Source: Microbacterium sp. ProA8 (GTDB lineage Bacteria; Actinomycetota; Actinomycetes; Actinomycetales; Microbacteriaceae). From it: DNA of 64,000 nt. The translations under genes and the position numbers were made by a program. Location: positions 3,162,001 through 3,226,000 of the forward strand of contig NZ_CP157000.1 in NCBI RefSeq assembly GCF_039905635.1. Direction: 5' to 3'. The notes beneath the pieces were generated by a model that worked only from the letters and a program-made list of their open reading frames with translations, ran no database searches and was not told the DNA's origin. Numbering within the stretch: position 1 is the first letter of the stretch; every line of letters starts with the position of its first letter. Positions 61,563-64,000 of this stretch are shown piece after piece.

Positions 61563-62665
61563 AGCAGGCCGAGGTCGCGGAAGGTGCGGCCCTCCCAGGC
61601 GACGCGTTCGACGGCATCTTCGACGCCGAGCACGGTGCGGAACGTCTCGTCGCCGGATGCCTCGACACGAACGAGTCGGGGATCGATCGGGGTCGCCGGA
61701 GTCCCGGTGACGACCTCCTCGAGCACGCGCGTGAAGGCGCCGGTGCGACCGAGGGGCGCGAGCAGGTCACTGCCGTCGCGGATGTGGGCGGCCAGGTCGT
61801 CGAGGAGCGAGGTCCGATCGAAGGCGTAGGCGCGAGGCAGCGCCGCACCGTCGCGATGGACGTGGAGCGTGTCGAGCGTGTAGAGGTACACGAGGAAGCC
61901 GTGCGTGCCGCGCACCAGCACATACGGCTCGTGCCGCCGGACGGCGGTGGCCGCAAGACCGGCCGCGATGCGCGTGCCGTCGCGCAGTTCGATCACCAGC
62001 GACGACGTGTCGTCGGTGTCGATCTCGTTCGCCCGGCGCAGATCCGCGTCGATCGCCACGACGTCTTCCGGGGCTGCGGCTCCGGCGACGGCGAAGGCCG
62101 TCGCCACGGCGTGGGCGAGCGGGTTCGTCACCACGCCATCGGCGATCAGGCGGCCGTCGAGCTGACGGTGACCGGCCCACGGCGCGCGGCGCCAGTACTG
62201 CTCCGACCGGGACCACTGACCCACCGCGCCGACGTGCACGAGGTCGCCGATGACACCGGACGCCAGGGCGTCGGCGGTCGCCGGCACACCCGCGCTGCCG
62301 AGCGACTGGAAGCCGACCTGCACGGCACGGGAGGCGGCATCCGCCGCACTCAGGAGCGCGTGGTGATCGGCGACCGAGGGCACCGGCGGCTTCTCGAGCA
62401 GCACGTGGGCCCCGCGGGCGAGCGCGAGCCGCGCGAGCTCGGTGTGGGTGGGAATCGGCGTGCTGAGCACGACGATGTCGAGATCGAGAGCGTCGATCAT
62501 CGACGTCGCATCCGCGAACACACGGGTCGAGGAGGGCACGTCGCCGCCGCCCCGGGGGTCGGCGACGGCGACGAGTTCGAGGTCGGGGCGGGCCAGCACG
62601 GCGTCGACGTGACTGCGGCCGTGCCCGTGGACGCCGGCGACGCCGACGCGAAGCGGTGGCGTCAC
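61559..62665 (-). CDS. Gfo/Idh/MocA family oxidoreductase
   Basis: 368 residues. Rossmann domain with VGVAGVHGHGRSHVDAVL (6-23), VLSTPIPTHTELARLALARG and HVLLEKPPVPSVADH (EKP motif, about 93), followed by the alpha/beta substrate domain. NAD(P)-dependent sugar or polyol dehydrogenase is the family role. Starts GTG 62665, overlapping the stop of the upstream fusion gene (GTGA), so the two are an operon. Confidence 0.88.
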   Translation of the reverse strand: MTPPLRVGVAGVHGHGRSHVDAVLARPDLELVAVADPRGGGDVPSSTRVFADATSMIDALDLDIVVLSTPIPTHTELARLALARGAHVLLEKPPVPSVADHHALLSAADAASRAVQVGFQSLGSAGVPATADALASGVIGDLVHVGAVGQWSRSEQYWRRAPWAGHRQLDGRLIADGVVTNPLAHAVATAFAVAGAAAPEDVVAIDADLRRANEIDTDDTSSLVIELRDGTRIAAGLAATAVRRHEPYVLVRGTHGFLVYLYTLDTLHVHRDGAALPRAYAFDRTSLLDDLAAHIRDGSDLLAPLGRTGAFTRVLEEVVTGTPATPIDPRLVRVEASGDETFRTVLGVEDAVERVAWEGRTFRDLGLL

Positions 62666-64000
62666 AGCCCCGCCTCGGCGCGGAGCGCCGGAAGGGCGGC
62701 TTCGACCGCGGCGGCGTCGGCGAGTTCGTCGTCGAGGACGTAGGCGGTCAGCTCGAGGTTGAGCTCACCCCCTTCGGGGATCGTGCGCGGCTGGTCCCAC
62801 GCCACGGAGGGACCGGCGCCGAGGTACTCGGCGAAGCGGACGAACCACGGCAGGCGCTCCTCGCCCTGCGTGAGCACGACCGTCGTGCCGCGCTCGGGGA
62901 ACGTGAACGCGAGCCAGTCTGTCGCCGCGCCGTGCACCTCCCGCTCGGTATCGCCCGCCGGGCTGAACACCCGGGCGATCTCGGGGGCGAACCGCCAGAA
63001 GATCCCGCCGTAGCCCGCGCCGTCTCGGCCGTTCGTCGCCGGCGAGCCGAAGGTGATGGCGTCGAGCGTCGCCTTGAGGTGGCTGCGCCACCGCAGCGCC
63101 CAGCCGCCGGCGAGCTCGGCGGATCGCAGCTCCCGAACCTCGACGAGCTGCGTGGTGCCGTGCTCGTCGACCCAGCTGAGCCGCTCGTCGAGCGAGTGCC
63201 CGTCGATGTGCAGGCGGTCACGGCGCTGCCGGCCGTGGTTGGGGACCATGATCGACCCCTCGCCGCGCACATAGGTGCGACCGCCCCAGTACGACGTGCC
63301 GTTGACATCGGCGATCGCGAGGCTCACCCCCAGGTGGTGCGGGTGGTCGGTCGGCTCGGTGACGGAGAGCGGCGTGCCGGCGCGCGAGATGACGGCGTCG
63401 AGGTACGGACGAGGTGAGAGCACCGAGTCGACGTTCGTCCCCTCCTCGTACTGGGCGACCACCGTCGACCCCAGCCGAAGCACGGGGCGGGCGGGACCCA
63501 CCCAGCCGCTGGCATGGGATGCCGGACCGGAACTCTGACGCGGCACCAGGACGGGCCGATAGAACAGGGCGTGGCCGGCGTTCTCGCCGTCCAGTGCTTG
63601 ACGCATGCGATTCCAAGCCTGCCGCCCGATCTCGATCCGAGGAACCGACATGGTCGTCAGCGGAGGGGCGGCGAAACGGGACTGGGGGATGTCGTCGATC
63701 CCGACGATGGAGAGCTGTTGCGGAACCTCGACGCCGACTTCGCGCAGGCGCGACATCAGCCCGAGGGCGACGAGGTCGTTGAAGGCGATCGCGGCGGTGG
63801 CACCCGTCTCGAGCACGGCGTCGGCGGCGTCGTAGCCCGCCTCCATGCTCGATCCGGCCGGGATCGTGAGGAACTCGAGGTCGGGGTACTCGCGGGCGAG
63901 CTCCCCGAGCCCCTGGGCGCGCTGCTCGTTGGCGTAGCTGAGGGCGGGTCCGGCGACATACGCGATGCGCCGGTGGCCGAAGCCCCGCAGGTGCACGCCG
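62662..64000 (-). CDS. LacI-type sensor fused to DUF6807, N-terminus beyond window
   Basis: 446 codons visible; the frame is open at the window edge, so the HTH expected upstream is not seen. First part: the C-terminal half of a LacI sensor domain (GFGHRRIAYVAGPALSY, GATAAIAFNDLVALGLMSRL, LSIVGIDDIPQSRFAAPPLT). From about residue 165 to the end is a DUF6807 (PmoA-like) domain: PTDHPHHLGVSLAIADVNG, SYWGGRTYVRGEG, YGGIFWRF and FPERGTTVVLTQGEERLPWFVRFAEY. The fusion suggests a regulator tied to a sugar or glycoside-processing module; the following gene is a Gfo/Idh/MocA enzyme. No frame break is visible between the parts. Confidence 0.88.
   Translation of the reverse strand, partial: GVHLRGFGHRRIAYVAGPALSYANEQRAQGLGELAREYPDLEFLTIPAGSSMEAGYDAADAVLETGATAAIAFNDLVALGLMSRLREVGVEVPQQLSIVGIDDIPQSRFAAPPLTTMSVPRIEIGRQAWNRMRQALDGENAGHALFYRPVLVPRQSSGPASHASGWVGPARPVLRLGSTVVAQYEEGTNVDSVLSPRPYLDAVISRAGTPLSVTEPTDHPHHLGVSLAIADVNGTSYWGGRTYVRGEGSIMVPNHGRQRRDRLHIDGHSLDERLSWVDEHGTTQLVEVRELRSAELAGGWALRWRSHLKATLDAITFGSPATNGRDGAGYGGIFWRFAPEIARVFSPAGDTEREVHGAATDWLAFTFPERGTTVVLTQGEERLPWFVRFAEYLGAGPSVAWDQPRTIPEGGELNLELTAYVLDDELADAAAVEAALPALRAEAGL

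Overview
High-GC (about 70% by eye) actinobacterial chromosome. The gene content (Dps, cydABDC, osmoprotectant ABC operon, SufR-like regulator, many DUF families typical of Actinobacteria), the frequent GTG starts, the many TANNNT boxes 6-7 nt before a start codon (leaderless mRNAs) and a very abundant GGATGCC/GGCATCC heptamer fit Microbacteriaceae, most likely Microbacterium. This placement is inference. I saw no rRNA, tRNA, CRISPR, prophage or transposase. The window reads as ordinary chromosomal backbone, but it is rich in short palindromic repeats.

Layout. 0-4.5 kb: UbiB-like kinase (cut by the edge), PadR regulator with its operator, DUF427, flavodoxin-fold reductase, FAD/NAD(P) oxidoreductase. 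4.6-7.8 kb: osmoprotectant ABC transporter operon (ATPase, two permeases, lipoprotein) ending in a strong hairpin. 7.9-15.9 kb: membrane proteins, TrhO, SDR, amidase, Dps and a four-cysteine HTH regulator. 16-18 kb: fdhD-moaA. 18.3-24.4 kb: cytochrome bd (cydAB) and its ABC exporter (cydDC), preceded by twin GntR/FadR-like operators. 24.5-27.7 kb: glycosyltransferase, SDR-DUF2867, GNAT.

27.7-31.3 kb: a 101-nt tandem repeat, then modC-modB-modA and a TOBE/HTH protein on the minus strand. 31.4-34.6 kb: PHP phosphatase, DUF1905, ArfB, SQR-like flavoprotein. 34.6-42.5 kb: molybdenum cofactor block (moeZ, moeA, moaC, mobA-DUF6457, moaD; convergent moaE, mogA) followed by an FdhF/YdeP-type molybdoenzyme. 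With fdhD-moaA and mod this gives molybdate uptake, cofactor synthesis and insertion, and one candidate client enzyme.

42.5-49.8 kb: signal peptidase, DUF305 protein, a cell-wall-anchored copper amine oxidase catalytic domain, a membrane-anchored protein that may supply its N-domains, an APC permease, an IclR regulator and a degenerate DUF305 protein; this looks like amine oxidation and uptake. 49.9-56.4 kb: HerA-like ATPase, PAP2, F420-type reductase, Bcr/CflA efflux, DUF3105-DUF305 pair. 56.5-64 kb: sugar ABC transporter with a LacI regulator and two operators, Gfo/Idh/MocA dehydrogenase, and a LacI-sensor/DUF6807 fusion running off the edge.

Most unusual: a REP-type palindrome has been tandemly amplified together with the last 37 nt of modC. 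The same palindrome family lies in frame in the cydD linker, and a second palindrome family lies in frame in moaA.
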